Positions 37,501 to 50,900 of a stretch of DNA of 64,000 nt are shown piece by piece. The notes beneath the pieces were generated by a model. The model saw nothing but the letters and a program-made list of their open reading frames with translations. It made no database searches and was not told the origin of the DNA. Location: positions 1 to 64,000 of the forward strand of contig JASAND010013074.1 in assembly GCA_030248195.1 (NCBI GenBank), in the 5' to 3' direction. The first letter of the stretch is position 1. Every line of letters begins with the position of its first letter. Origin of the DNA: Trissonchulus latispiculum (taxonomy: Eukaryota > Nematoda > Enoplea > Enoplida > Ironidae). The position numbers and the translations under genes are program-made.

Positions 37501-40500
37501 GTCAAATATCGACAAATTATATTATGACATACGCCAATATGAGCCTCGTTGTAGGACAGGCTCATATGTTAAGCCGTTGCAACTTGTTTTCCTTAATTTA
37601 CAACCTCAACGCCACTCATATGCATTTTACAGGCTAGTTTCCGTGTTTGTACAACCTGCCTGAGAGTACTCATGTATTTTACATGCGACGAAGGAGCAGT
37701 TTTGGTTCTTGTATGCTTATTTAGAGATGGAAATGAAGTGCAAAACATGTGGGATACATAGAGTATTGTCTTTGTAAACCCAGACAATCGTTGATTAAGT
37801 GTTAAATGTTTCCATTTTGCAACGATATTGCATTGAAAATCTGAGCACCAATAGTGAATGGCGGTACTCAGCTCTTTAAACGGTTGAAAAAGTGCCAAAA
37901 TAATTTAATCTTCGGTAGGTACAGACGTTTATTGAGTGATGTAAAATTTAGGTTCTTTCTGTGGAGTGTAGATTTCTGGCTGGTCAGATTATCTGCACTG
38001 CATTGGAATTTGTTGAAGTGGCTGGTAATGTTGAAACGGTCAGAAATCGTCTGGCTTCTCAGTTTTCGACGACGAATTCGTCAAAACTGGTTAATTTGGT
38101 TTGCGGAATATTGACAGATTCCTTTTATGATCAGTTAACTGGTGAGCTTTTAAAATGTTTGATATTTAACTGTGTGCGTAACTTAAGCTGAATATGTAAG
38201 TTGGAGGCGGAGGGAATGTTTGCCCAATTGGAAATAGGTTGGAAGAGACTTTCTGTGGGCTTTGTGTTTCTGGTCTAAATTTACGTAAGGTTTTGAAAAA
38301 TAGGTTGTATACTGATACTGACAAAAATGAATTATTTTCAAAAGGTCTGGAATAAAATTCTGAAAAAGTCGTAGAATGAATTTTACCAAGAGCATTCAAG
38401 AGATTTTTTTGAAGTGGTGCGAATAAAACGACCACTGGATATTTAGTTGTTTATCTTTATTGATAAGCTTATTGGGATTTTCAAAGAAATTTTTGGTCTA
38501 TTTCAGACGTGGAAAATAATGAACCTGCGATAGTATATTTATTAGGTGGCCTTTTTAATGTCAGAAATGTTCCGGCCACTAAACGATTGTGTCCTAGCCT
38601 GATATCTGTAGATGAGGCACCGAAATTTCTGTCGGTTCTAAAATATCTGATTAGTTGTGCGCAATGCTGGCACACTGGCGATAATTATGTTCAGCTGACC
38701 GTGCTGAAGCAGTTTTTGATTGCTTTTCGTGACTGTAAACGGTTTTCGGAAATTGTCAGTCCAGAAACTTCTGTCGTGGACAATTTCTCTGTCCTAATTG
38801 AATCTTATTGGGACAGTAAGTATGATTCCGTTTGTGAACTGATCACGGACATCTTTTCTCTGTGGATTGAGATGTTGTCCCTGGACTCGTCGTCACTGTA
38901 TGAGCAAGCTGTTCACTATATCCGAGATTTCCCTTGGTGGGTGAAGGGAAGATTGACCATTCTGCCATCTCTAATCCTACAATTGAATCCACAACAGGTA
39001 GACATTCTGGGGTTGGGCTGTCACAAGTATAACAATGCTTTGACTACGCATTAAGAATTTTTTTGGGCCGGGGGGATGGGGTATTGGAGGACATCAAATA
39101 ATTATGTCGGAGCGTCGGCGCCTTGGAGAAGTTGAAAAGTCTTTCTGAAAATCTGAACGAACATCTAAATCGAAAAACTTTATTGTGGCTACTACTACTA
39201 ATACAGACAGAAATACTAGACTGCACAGGTTTAGAGTATACAGAGATTTAACTCGGCTTTCAGTGGTCAGCGAATGAATGCACCTAACTTATGTGACTGT
39301 GCCTGTAGCACATCGTAATGGATGCTTTCATTTTGTTACCTATAGAAACCCCAGTTTTCTCGAGTAGTATCCAAAAACACCATATGCAGGCAATCGACTA
39401 ATGCTCCTCAGCAACGTGTCTAAACTATTTTCTTGAGTATACACTATTAAAAGTACCTAAACTTTATCAATATTCTACTTGCAGACACCCATTTCTATCT
39501 GTTCTTTCTTCCTTTCACTTCTTGGAAATCAATTAACATTGTAACTCTCTGGATAAGTGTCTAGGAGGAGTAGGTTCGTTCACTCTGATCTGAGGGTGCA
39601 CTTTAATATTATGCCGTCCCATTGAATAACTGTAATTACGCTATTGTGCAGAAGCTGGTCTTTACAGTTTGAATTGTTTTGGATGCTGTTAGTTTTATCT
39701 TAATAATGCTTCATGTAATTGAATCAAACTGTATCTGGATGGTAGGTTGGATCTTATTGTTATTTGTGCCAAGTGTTTATAATAGGAAGAGACTCCATAC
39801 CCTCCCTAGAGGGTTCCAGCTTCTAGATGCTCTGCACATTAAGGCCGAAATCTCGAGGGGGGGTTACGGTTAACACGGCTACGGTCACGGTTTTAGTTCA
39901 AACGCATATAATCACATGGTTAACTGTGTTAATAGCCGCGACTCCCCCCCCCCCGAGATTTCGGTCTTAATGTGCCGAGCATCTGACAGGCCATTTACAT
40001 TAAGGAAGAGTACGGTGTCGTACTCTTGCTTTCATTTGCTCTTGTTTGTACTCTTAGATTCTTGAATTACAACATATCCTTATGCCGAACTTGCTTCACT
40101 GTATGTGCGTAAATCACTTAGCTTCCGTCGCCACGGGTGTTTTTTCGGCTTTCTTGCACAGGTTTGTTTCCGAATTTAGTCGTTCGTAAAATGCTGCAAT
40201 AGAAGAGGGACTGGCTGTATACTTTATTCTAAGACTTCTGAACTGGATTAGTTGCGGTTGCATGTCGTGTGTTGGGAGATGTTTCATTTTTGCAGAAAAG
40301 TTTTTTGCATAAACACAGCGGAATGCAGCCTTCTCGAGCACACTTTAACAAGGGGGGGGTATGGGGGGGGGGGTACGGGACCCCTCAAAAATTGGAGGTT
40401 CGGTACAAGGGCTAGCAAAATCAGGGCCAAGGGACAAGGGACAGTGCCAGAAAAGGAAGGCCGAACTAAAAATTAATGGAAATTTTAGCCAAAAATAGCC

Positions 40501-43500
40501 AAAAATTTTTAAACTTTCGAAAAATTTCCAAAAAATCGCGAAAAGCTGCTTATTTTGCTTTAAAATGGCTGTAAAATAGCTAATTTATCATTAAATTCGA
40601 TGAAAATTTGGAAAAATTGTACTTTTTCAAGACAATTTTTTGCTTGGACCCTCCCCCAAATTTGATTTAAGGTACAAGGGCAGGTAAAATTTGGCCTAAA
40701 ACGGGTACAGGACCCCTCAGGAATCGGTACCCTTGTTAATGTATGTTCTCGAGATTCGAAAAAATTGGTTATAAACTATTATTAATGTACAGAGATGGCC
40801 ATAGTTTTGGCTGTAACTCACTCGTCCGCCCGCTTTGCCAAAATTAATGTTATCTTCATTTGTCTGAAAGTGCAATCGGTGTACAAAACAAGTTTGGCTA
40901 AGAAAACTTGTGCATTTTTCACTAATTTTCCAGCTATTTAGTTTTTTCTATTAATTTTGCCTTTATATGATTATTTATATAAGTATTTATAATGTCGTTT
41001 TCGTTTCAAATCATTATTTTGTTTTCAGATTATGTGTACGCTTCAATTCACCCTCTGTAGGCGATACTTGGGTTATCGCTGTTGTAGAAGCGTTTTGCTC
41101 CAGAACAAGGTTACTAGATTTTCTTTGTCGTCTGTGTTTGTGTTTGGTTTTGATGTTAGAGTCATTGACATTAGATTACTTAGATTTAGATACCAATGGA
41201 GTAGCGCGTCAGAGAATTAAGGTGAATTTTTTATTTGCATATTATTTCATATTAGATATTATAAGATTGGAGTAGAAACAAAGGTAAAGGAAAGTTGCAC
41301 CTGCTAAATTATACTTAAAGCTAATTATTTAATTAATTTAAAAGAAAGCAAATTCTTCATATATAATCAGTTGTAGAGAGAACCAGGACAACATAGCCAA
41401 ATCACCAAAGCCCTGTACAGTGAGAATACCACAAAAACTGAAATTAGAAATAAAATAAGAAGTGCTGTATTAAGTGAACCATCATTTTTTATAAAATTGA
41501 GATGACATACTAGGTTAAACGAAGCGTTTACTTTTTAAAAAAGAACGACAAATTTTAAATATAATTTTAATTAGTTTTATATAAATTTGTAGGTTTCATT
41601 GAAACTGAGCAAAATAATAAAATACTAAAACAAATGCACTGGTGCTGGATTGGGGTAGCATGGGATTATTGTGATAAAGACAGATTGACACAATTGGAGT
41701 AGAGTAGAGTTTTTAGCAGTTATTGGTTTCCTCTGTGTACAAGCATGCCTTTCACAGTTTTAAACTTATTTTTGAATTAGAGCTTATTAAATTTAATAGT
41801 TTTTCTTAGAATACTTCAGTTCTTCATGGAAGAAGACCCTCCGCTCACATTGATATGAACCTGCAACATTGCTATTGTTTCAGAAAACAAGTCTTCAATC
41901 TGCACCGACATTGGCTGCCCTTGCTTGTCAAACGACACCCACATTTTGCCTATAAAATCGCCGTTTCCTTGAAACCCCCAGATCTTTCTGCTGACCTCGC
42001 ACTCTGGTGCATTGAGATTGCACAGGAAGTTTGCAGTATCGACGGGATTTTCTGCAATGTTCAAACAGATTGTCCGGAAAATGAACAGGAATGGAATCCT
42101 ACAGGTTAATAAATTGTATAATAATGTATCAAAGTCCAAAACGTGAATACCCAAAACAACGACAACGTTCACCTCTCTTCCGCTACCATTTCGGTTTCTA
42201 ATACCCTTCCTCGAGCGAATGTTGTCTTTCTCTGCAGCAACAGTTCTGGGAATGGGAATGTCGAGGTCAAATTTCTTGAATTCGGAGGCTAAGGACACTG
42301 GCGGACCCAGGATTTGGTGACGGGGGTGGAGGTAAAATTCTTTCCCGGGGGGTCTGGGGGCCGCAGCCCCCCCCCAGAAGTTGAAGAAATTTAATCGGTC
42401 TTCGAAACTTTAACTGTTTTTATTTTAAAGAACGGAGACAACTTTTTACAATACTACACAGCTTTAGGCAAAAATAGTTATTTTCTCCGAAAAATCGAAT
42501 GCAGTTCAAACTTTTTCTTCATAAACGCAATAACTATGCAATATGCAGTGAAAAAGTAGAAAATTTGTGCCGGAGGCTCGAAATTTTTTGGTTTTTGCCC
42601 TTTTTTCTATTTTTCTATTTGATTTTTCCTACCTCGAATTGCGACCGGGAGGGCCCAAGGTATTTTTTACCGGGGAAGGGCGGGGGGGCCCCGAAATTGA
42701 CCTTCTCCTCCCCGAAAATGCCTTCCCCCCCGAAATCGCCCCTCCCGGGATTTTTGCTTCCCCCCCCCGGGATTTTTTGGGGGCCCAAATTTTTGCCAAA
42801 AATAGGCTAATTTTCAAAAATTTTCCGGCTTCGCCGGAGATTTTTTTCGTAAAAATGGCTATTTTTTGCTTAAATCCTGGCATGTTTGGGAACTTTTTGC
42901 CTTTCTACGTGTAAAATACGCCAAAAATTACCAATTTTTAGCTCATTTTTGCAAAAAATCTTCCTACCCCCAAAAATTTCTCCCCCCCCCGGGGAAGCCC
43001 CCCCGTCTCCCCCCTGGATTCGTCCTGGGCAGGGAAGACCCTCATACCTGGTCTTGATGTTCGGGGGCTTCAGATTGCTCAGGTCAATTTGAAAGGTTGA
43101 GTCAATATTCTGGCTTGTGGGCTGGGGGACGAGATGGACTGTGATACAAATGACTGAGGGGCTGCAGGATATTCAGAGCAGTATTCAACAGAATGGCTAC
43201 TGGTGAACTCATACCGTGAGGGGCGGGGACTTGTTGAAGCCGAGTTATGTTCCCAATTGATTCCAAAGCGATAGTCAGTAAAAAGTTGTCTAATCCATTG
43301 TTCTTCTTCCTACAAAGTTCTTTTGTTTTTGTCAGAATTAGTAATGATGTTATCGCGGATGGAATTTTTGCGGAGTCAGAGTCAAAGCAATTAAGACCAT
43401 ACGTGTGCTTGGGGGGGTTTGGGGGGGTTGGGGGGAGGGGTTCCACCCCCCCCCAGACCTGAGCTCACCCCCCCAGAGGGGTCCCTCACCCCCCCCCAGA

Positions 43501-46500
43501 ATCCGGATTTTTCCGGTAAAAACCGAAAAATCCGGTTTTTCGGCGGCCTTCGGCCGCCCTTCACCCCCCCCCAGAACTTCCCCTCCTGCACATGTCTGAT
43601 TAAGACGCTATGGTCTAATAGCCATATCCTAATGAAACTGTCAGCACAGCTTAGTTTAAGTGTGTTTATATACATAGTTCTTGCTTTTTTTTCTTGTAGA
43701 AAATAATTCTCTTCTATTCCAACTAGCCTTGTTGAAGCGCTTGATGCAGAACCAGTGGGATTTATTTATAAGCAAATCAAGTGATGATATTCAAATTCCT
43801 GAATCAGTTTTGAGCAGTTTATCGCATGGAAACTGTTTCATAAGACTGGAAGCGTTCGAATTTCTGTGCCTGCTTTGCGTCAAGCGTTCGCTGCCTTGCA
43901 AATCTGATTTCAATCTGATTTGCGTTTTTCTGGAGGATAATCTCACCGTTGACGATTTCACGTTCAGATCTCGCCTTACTCGAATCTTTGAATGCTTCCT
44001 TCAGTCGGTGTTAGCCAGCGCAAAATATCGTAACACTCAGTGTTTACAAAAATTGCTGGAAACATTACGTTCCTTATTGTTGTCAAATCTGGTTCCTGGT
44101 GCCAACTATCAACGCTTGTTTACCACACTTAGCTTGTACTTAACTCTACTACAGCGACTGTTAGCAGCAGACGAAAGTGGCCAGATTCAAGTATTTTGCT
44201 CGGAGCAATTTGTGCTACCTTTGCTGATTTCACTTCGGAACTCTAGCCATGATGTACGTTACGTTCTTTCATAATGTTTCGATATTTGTATCTGTTATCT
44301 CTTTTTTTGCATTTTCCTTTCTAGCTTGTTTGAAACTGCATCTTTGAAGTAGATACATGACTACTTTTTCCATTGATATTACAGTTTTTAACTGTCAAAA
44401 TAAAACATATGGTAGTATGACAAGAATCGCAGTATAGCAACTCGAGGTCGGTGCTGTGTACCCCGATGGCAGCTTTTGTCTGCGCAGATTACTACCTAAG
44501 TGAATAGAAACCCCCTACAACCGGGTACCCCACAAAGTTCACCTTGGCTTGTGTCGGCTTCCTGAATCGTCTCGTTTCAAGCAGTTTAATCTCAGTTGAA
44601 GTAGTGAATTTACTGGCTAATTATCGTGTTTATGTAAGCAAGGATCTCGACAAGCTAAAAACAGATAGCACATGTTGTTTGCCTTTACTTTTTTCATCTT
44701 ATCGGCTTCGGCATTTGTATACATTAGTTGATCATTTTAGATTAGAAACATGGCATCGGATATTTTAAGCGACTGGTTTGTGTGGCCATTGAAATGTGGT
44801 GAGATGTCAGAGTTGGAGCTCTCTGTTCTACTGCTGAATATGGGCTTGGAAAATTGTTGTAGTCCCAAAGAATTAGACTGTTTGGCTGGTGCTGATGTAC
44901 TAACTCTGTGTTATAAAAAGTGGGTCATGCGCAAGTTGTGTGACGATTAAATAAATTGATTGATTTCTATTGAAAGATTGCATTGAATTGAAGATCTCTT
45001 GTATTGATTGTCAGTCTGTATTGGTATTTTTCAGGTATTGCCTAGAAGTTGGCTGGAACATTCAGTTGGATTTATCTGTGGAGTCATTTAAGGTTACTTC
45101 CACAATGAGTGTTTCTTCAACGAACAAATCTGCTCTTATGTTCTTGGAAAGCTTGACAGCATTCACGGAGAAGGTTTCGGAAAAGCTAAGCAATGATCCT
45201 GCCCGGATGGTGGCATGCAATCCTGTACATGGTACGGGTTGAAATTAATTTTTATCTTAGGGCTGTGATTTCCTGCAAATCCGTAGCTGTGCTGGGTTAC
45301 GTTTTCGAGGATTGATGTAGTTTATGTAATTTTAGGATTGATAAAGGCATTATCTCAGCTGCTATCTTTGTCTCCCGTTGAAGCCACCAGTGACTCACTG
45401 TTGGATCGTATTGTCAAACTGGCCGTGAACGTGATTGACACTGCATTGGTGATTACTGGATCAGTCAGTGACGGTATCAAACTAAACCCATTTTGCTATC
45501 CTTTGGCAATTTAGCTCTGTATAAATGTGCGCTTTTTCTCCTGACGTATTGACAACTAATTAAGACATCCCACAGCCATATGTTAGTGTTATATGCTATA
45601 TTAACCTATGCCCGTGCCTCAAACGAATTGTTTCATCCATAGAATAAAGTGTGATCAGTATTTATTGACGGATTAATATCTTTCTACTCTGTTTGCAGAA
45701 TGCGGTTGCTATTTTCTGCTGCTGTTCGATGTATGTACTGTTTATTTTTAGCTGATTGTCCATCCTTCGAAGAAATGGATTCTCATTTTGAATCTTTGGG
45801 TGCCCAAGAAGAGTTGGAAATTGAAGCGGACGAAAACGTTGAAACCAACAGTCCGGCGTCATTAAAACGACAACTTTTGTTGGCTTGTAGCTGGCTTAAT
45901 TTAAAGGTAAAGTTGTTTTTAGGATCTGTCCTTTCATTAATTATTGCGTGAATTTGTTTAGGTCTTGTGATTTAATGTCTAGAATTATCTAACTTTGTAC
46001 ATAGATGGGTTGGGTTGCAGGACTCCTCCAAACTACTATATGCTACGGCTGTGCACCTGTGCCTTAGAAACCGTGCTGCAGAGAATCGTAGCCTTGAAGC
46101 TTTGCTACAGGATATTGCTCAATGTTTTGTGGTTACGATGGGTCGAACACGACATTGGGTAGGAAACTTTTTTATTTGCATGGGTAGAAATATATACTGT
46201 TTATCAGTATGCTTGTGTGGCTGTGTTTTTTGCTCAAAAAAGTGCGCAATGACGCACTTTTGTTCTCAAATGAGCAAAACATCTTGGGCTTGTGTGCACG
46301 CGTGCGCACTTTTTTCTCGAGACAGAAAAAGCAAATTATACTGAAATGAACACTCAAAATGCTCATTTGCATCAAGAAAATGAGGTAAACGCGGGCCAGC
46401 AGGCGGATCCACGAGGGATACAAGGCATTAATCATAGAGAAATAATGAAAAATGCCTGCCTGCAGTCACTAAGGCCGAAGCCTTAGTCCGAACAGGAGAG

Positions 46501-47955
46501 AGCCAATGGGCGCTGTGAGCGCTCTTACCCAGAGAGAACTAGTCTCTGGAGCAGGCAGGAGCTTTTTCATTATTTCTCTATACTCAAAATACTCAGAATT
46601 ATTTCTCGCGGGTTTCAGTTTTACAAAATTTTTTAATTTTTGTTGGACGCGTCATCAGACCCCGGTACTGTCGCTGTTGGTCTGAACGTACTAGAAAGGT
46701 CACGCAATTGCTAATAAGAACGAAGCACCAATATTAAACTAAAATAGCATTTTGCTGCTATGCACACCTTTTCAACAAATTGCACAAAAAATTTAGGAGC
46801 AGTGCGCAGAAGAGCTTAAAAGTGTCCGAGCAAAACAAAAACACTGGGTGTGGTTTATGTAGATTACGTACAGTATATTTATAATCCTTTAACTGCATGT
46901 AATGTATTGGAATAGGAAACCTTGGTTGAAGTGCTGTCAACTCAGTGCTTGGTGATACCTAGAGTGTGGTAGTTACATTGCTAGTTTGATTCAAAAATTG
47001 ATTGAGAATTTTGATATAAAAACAAAAATGGATCCCCTCATGTGAGAAAAGACTGCGAAGCATTTTGCTGATTTTGATTACCTAATCCAATTTACATGGG
47101 TATAGTTTTCAAAATTCAGTTTAAACCTTAATTTTCTATTAGCTTTAACTTTAGATTCCTGCATCGTTGTTTGTTTAGGGTGCCATTGACGCCTGCGGTG
47201 CACAGCTGGCCAGCTTCTGTAATCTTTCCTTTGAGCAGTCAACTGATGCTGTCAGGAGATTACCTCTTGATGTTTTGAATAATGCAAGTCTTGCTTATGT
47301 ATGTTATATTTAACTCACTTTTATAACTGGAATGCATTGACAGATTTCTGCTGTTCGTTCAGCCTTAGCAGATAAATAAGTTTCTTTCTTGGTATGGGTG
47401 CACTACTGCATTTGTGCAAGTTGTCTTGGCACGCAAAACGAAACATTTTTGTAGTGTGTAGTTTCACGGGGTTTTAAATTGAATTAAACAGTCTGTAAAC
47501 GATGGTCCTTAAAAGGATTCACCATCTTCAGGTGTTTAGGACACTGGCTGGTGTATTGTAGTAAACACATCCTTTTGGTTGCTTTGTGGAGTGGACTGGA
47601 GTGACGCGAATTTAAAAAATATTATGTTTATATACTACCAAGAGTACATAATGATAAGAGTATGCCACTAGGCAAGCTCTATGTTATCAGTGCAAAAACT
47701 ATGCTCTGAACCCTTTTGCCCCTCCCCGCAAATCAGACCCTAGTGACCCCCCCCCCGCAAATCAGTACCTAGTCGACACGGGGGTACGCTCACTCGCTTT
47801 ATGTTCATGTGCTTAAGCTCGAAAACACAAGCAGTGCGTGCGCGAATTTTGTGCCTGCTTCGAGCTTTAGAACACAAACATAGCGCTCAAAATTCTTTGA
47901 AGTGATGGGTCTGATTTGCGGGGGGGGGGGTGGGCCGTTAGCGCAGAGAATATTT

Positions 47956-47995
<40 letters not shown>

Positions 47996-50900
47996 TCTTT
48001 TTAGGCGTTGGATAAAATCGCGAGCCTAAAACCGATTTCCATTTCTAGGCGATCGCTTGGGTTTCCTTTAATCTTGCATGCTGTATTGAGCTGTCGTAAT
48101 AGTTGCATTGAGGTGAGAGCTATATCCCAAGTTTACGTATATATGTCAAGAAATTTAGGTTTCGCTCGACAATCTAAAAATAAATTCATTTCAGGGAAAC
48201 TGAGTATCTGAACATTTGCACGGGTCTATTTCTTTAAAGATCAAAATGGTCGAATTAAGCGGATTAAAAATGGGGTGGTGGGGAGTGGGGGGGGGGGTGT
48301 GGGGGGTGTGAGGGGGGCGGACAGTCCCAGGGGGGGGGGGGGGGGGAAAGGGGGAGAAAAGGGGGGAGGGGGGGGAGGGGGGGGGAGAGAGTGGGGGGGG
48401 GGGAAAGAGAGAGGGGAGGGGGGGGAGGAGGGGGGGGGAGAGGGGAGAGGGAAGGAATAGGGGGGGGAGGAAGAAGGGGGGGGGGAGGAGGAAAGAAATG
48501 GGAAAAGGGGGAGGAGGAGGGAGAAATGGGGGGATAAAGGGGGTGGGGGGGGGGGGGGGGGAAAAGAGGGGAGGGGGGGGAAATTAGATAAGGGGGGGGG
48601 GGGAGGGGGGGGAGGGGGAGAAGAGAAAGGGAAAGAAAGGGGAAGGGAGAGGAAAAAGTTGATTAAAATGTTAACGGCTATTTCTTTAATACAGGATTAA
48701 ATGGATTAATCGGATTAAATTTAACTAGTTTAATCCGACCATTTTTAATCCTCTGATTAAACTAGTTAAGGTGAGGTGGGGGGGTCCATTTTTGCTCAAT
48801 TTTCCGACCATCTCCGATTTCGCTCATTTTCACAATGATCTTTGAGTGGGATATTTTAACGAGTTTTCAAATTAAACTCGTATCTCTTAAGGTGTCTTCG
48901 TAGTCGCGAACTCAGGTGTACGCGCGTCGACGCGCGCCTATGTGCGTCTACAAGCGTCAATATCATTTTGCGCGCATCAACGCGCGTCGACGCTTCCAGT
49001 GGTCAGTGAAGTCCCCCGAAACGACTTCCTGCTACTGCTTGGTGATCTAAATGCTACCATAGGCCCCAAATTTACCGTTGAAACTTGTATTGGTGGTCAC
49101 TCCATTGGAGTCAGGAACTGCGACCGCTTGGTTTCTTCCTCTGCCACCATCGGCTCTTTGCTGTAAACACAGCGTTTCGTCACCGACGACGCCACCTAGA
49201 AACATGGGCCTCGAACGATGGCTCGACGAGGAAACAGATCGACTTCATGTGCCTACGACAACGGTGGAAGTCATCAGCTGTAGGTTGTCGCTCCTACTGG
49301 GGAACGTCTCTGCAGTCAGACCATGCTGCTGTAGTCTGCACATTGCAACTTCGCTTCTGCAAAAAGAAGCCATGCCGTCCTTCTACGCGTTACGCCACGG
49401 AAAAATTAAACGACCCACAGGTGCCAGGAACAGTTTCAAGTGGAACTTGTGAACAGATTCAAGGTACTCTGTGACAGAGACGACATCGAAGACCTATGGA
49501 GCGCCACCAAAGAAATCATACAAGAAACCGCTTCTCGCTGCTTGGCTACTACGATTCGACGCCGAAATGACTGGATCTCCCCGGACACTTTGAATCTGGT
49601 GGAGCAGCGCAGGCACTCCTCGTTGGCGCCACGGCGAAGGGAACTTTCAGCGCAAATAGCAGAGAGCATGGCCACGGATAAGAACGCCTATTGGCACAAG
49701 CAGGCAGAGGCAATGAATAAGGTCACGCGACATGGAGACTCTGGTATAAACTGTTTAGGACTCTGCGGGAAGTATCTGGCAAAAGATCGGCTGTTAGTGA
49801 AATAATCCGAGAAACTGATAGATCCATCATCCGCAGTTTCCAAAGGCGAAACGAGCGCTGGTCAGAACACTTCCAGGCTCTCCTAAACCGTCCCTGCCCC
49901 ACTCAGCCACTTTTTGACCTCCTTTTCGATGGCTTTTTGGACATCTCCACCGCCGTGCCCACAGAAAGCAAGGCGCGGAAGGCTGTAGGCTCCTGGAAAT
50001 CCTCAAGTGCTCCGGGGGAGGACGGTCTAAATGCCAGCATGCTTAAAGCCGGGAGACCAGCACGTTGGCATCAGCTGACACGGCTCGTCGAGAAGATCTG
50101 GATGACAGAAGAATTCCCCTCGGACTGGAAGAAATTTGTTTTGGTACCGCTCTTTAAGAAAGGTAGCAAAACAGAATGCAAGAATTACAGGGGCATTTCT
50201 CTACTGGACGTCGCCTACAAGGTCGTAGAGGCCATAATTCTGGATCCAATCCGCGGCCCTATGGACATCTGCTTGCGCGAAAATCAGGGGATTCAGAACG
50301 GGCCGTAGCACAGTGGACCAAATCTTTGCCTTAGGACAAATTATGGAGACCAAGCACGAGTACAGACAACCGCTGCTCGTCGCCTTTGTTGATTTCAAAG
50401 CAGCATTCGACTCTATTGACCGCCCGCGTATGTACGAAATCTTGTCGTATTGCGGGTTGCCGGACAAGATTGTCTCACTAATAAGGCGTATGTACGACGA
50501 GAGTCTGAGCGCTGTCCGTATCGGCTCAAGCCTGACTGAATTTTTCCCTGTGAACACCGGTGTGCAATAGGGAGCCTTGCTATCGCCTTTCTTATTTAAC
50601 ATTGTGCTGGATGTCGTTCTCCGCAAGGCCCTTGATGGATCCCCAGGAATAAAAATAGATGCTGGTGACCCCTTGACTGACTTGGACTATGCCGATGACA
50701 TTGCCCTGCTGGCCGAAACTGCCGCTGATCTGAACCTAATGATCGAAAAGCTGGATAAATATGCCTCTGCAGTCGGACTGCTCATCAGCGCGGAGAAGAA
50801 AACAAAGGTTGTGCGGTCGTGCTCTGCTGATACGGCGCTGATTCTTGTTGTTGTTGTTGTTGCTTCCGGCCACCTGACCAAAGTCAATCGACCCGGGCAG

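Noticed and set aside
41816..42298. 160-aa minus ORF that looks protein-like
   Set aside because: It is the complement of THADA exon 6, which has correct splice sites, phase and similarity on the plus strand.
43102..43446. 114-aa minus ORF with helical-looking composition
   Set aside because: No recognisable family and no supporting neighbour exons; kept as noncoding intron, though a fast-evolving nested gene cannot be excluded.
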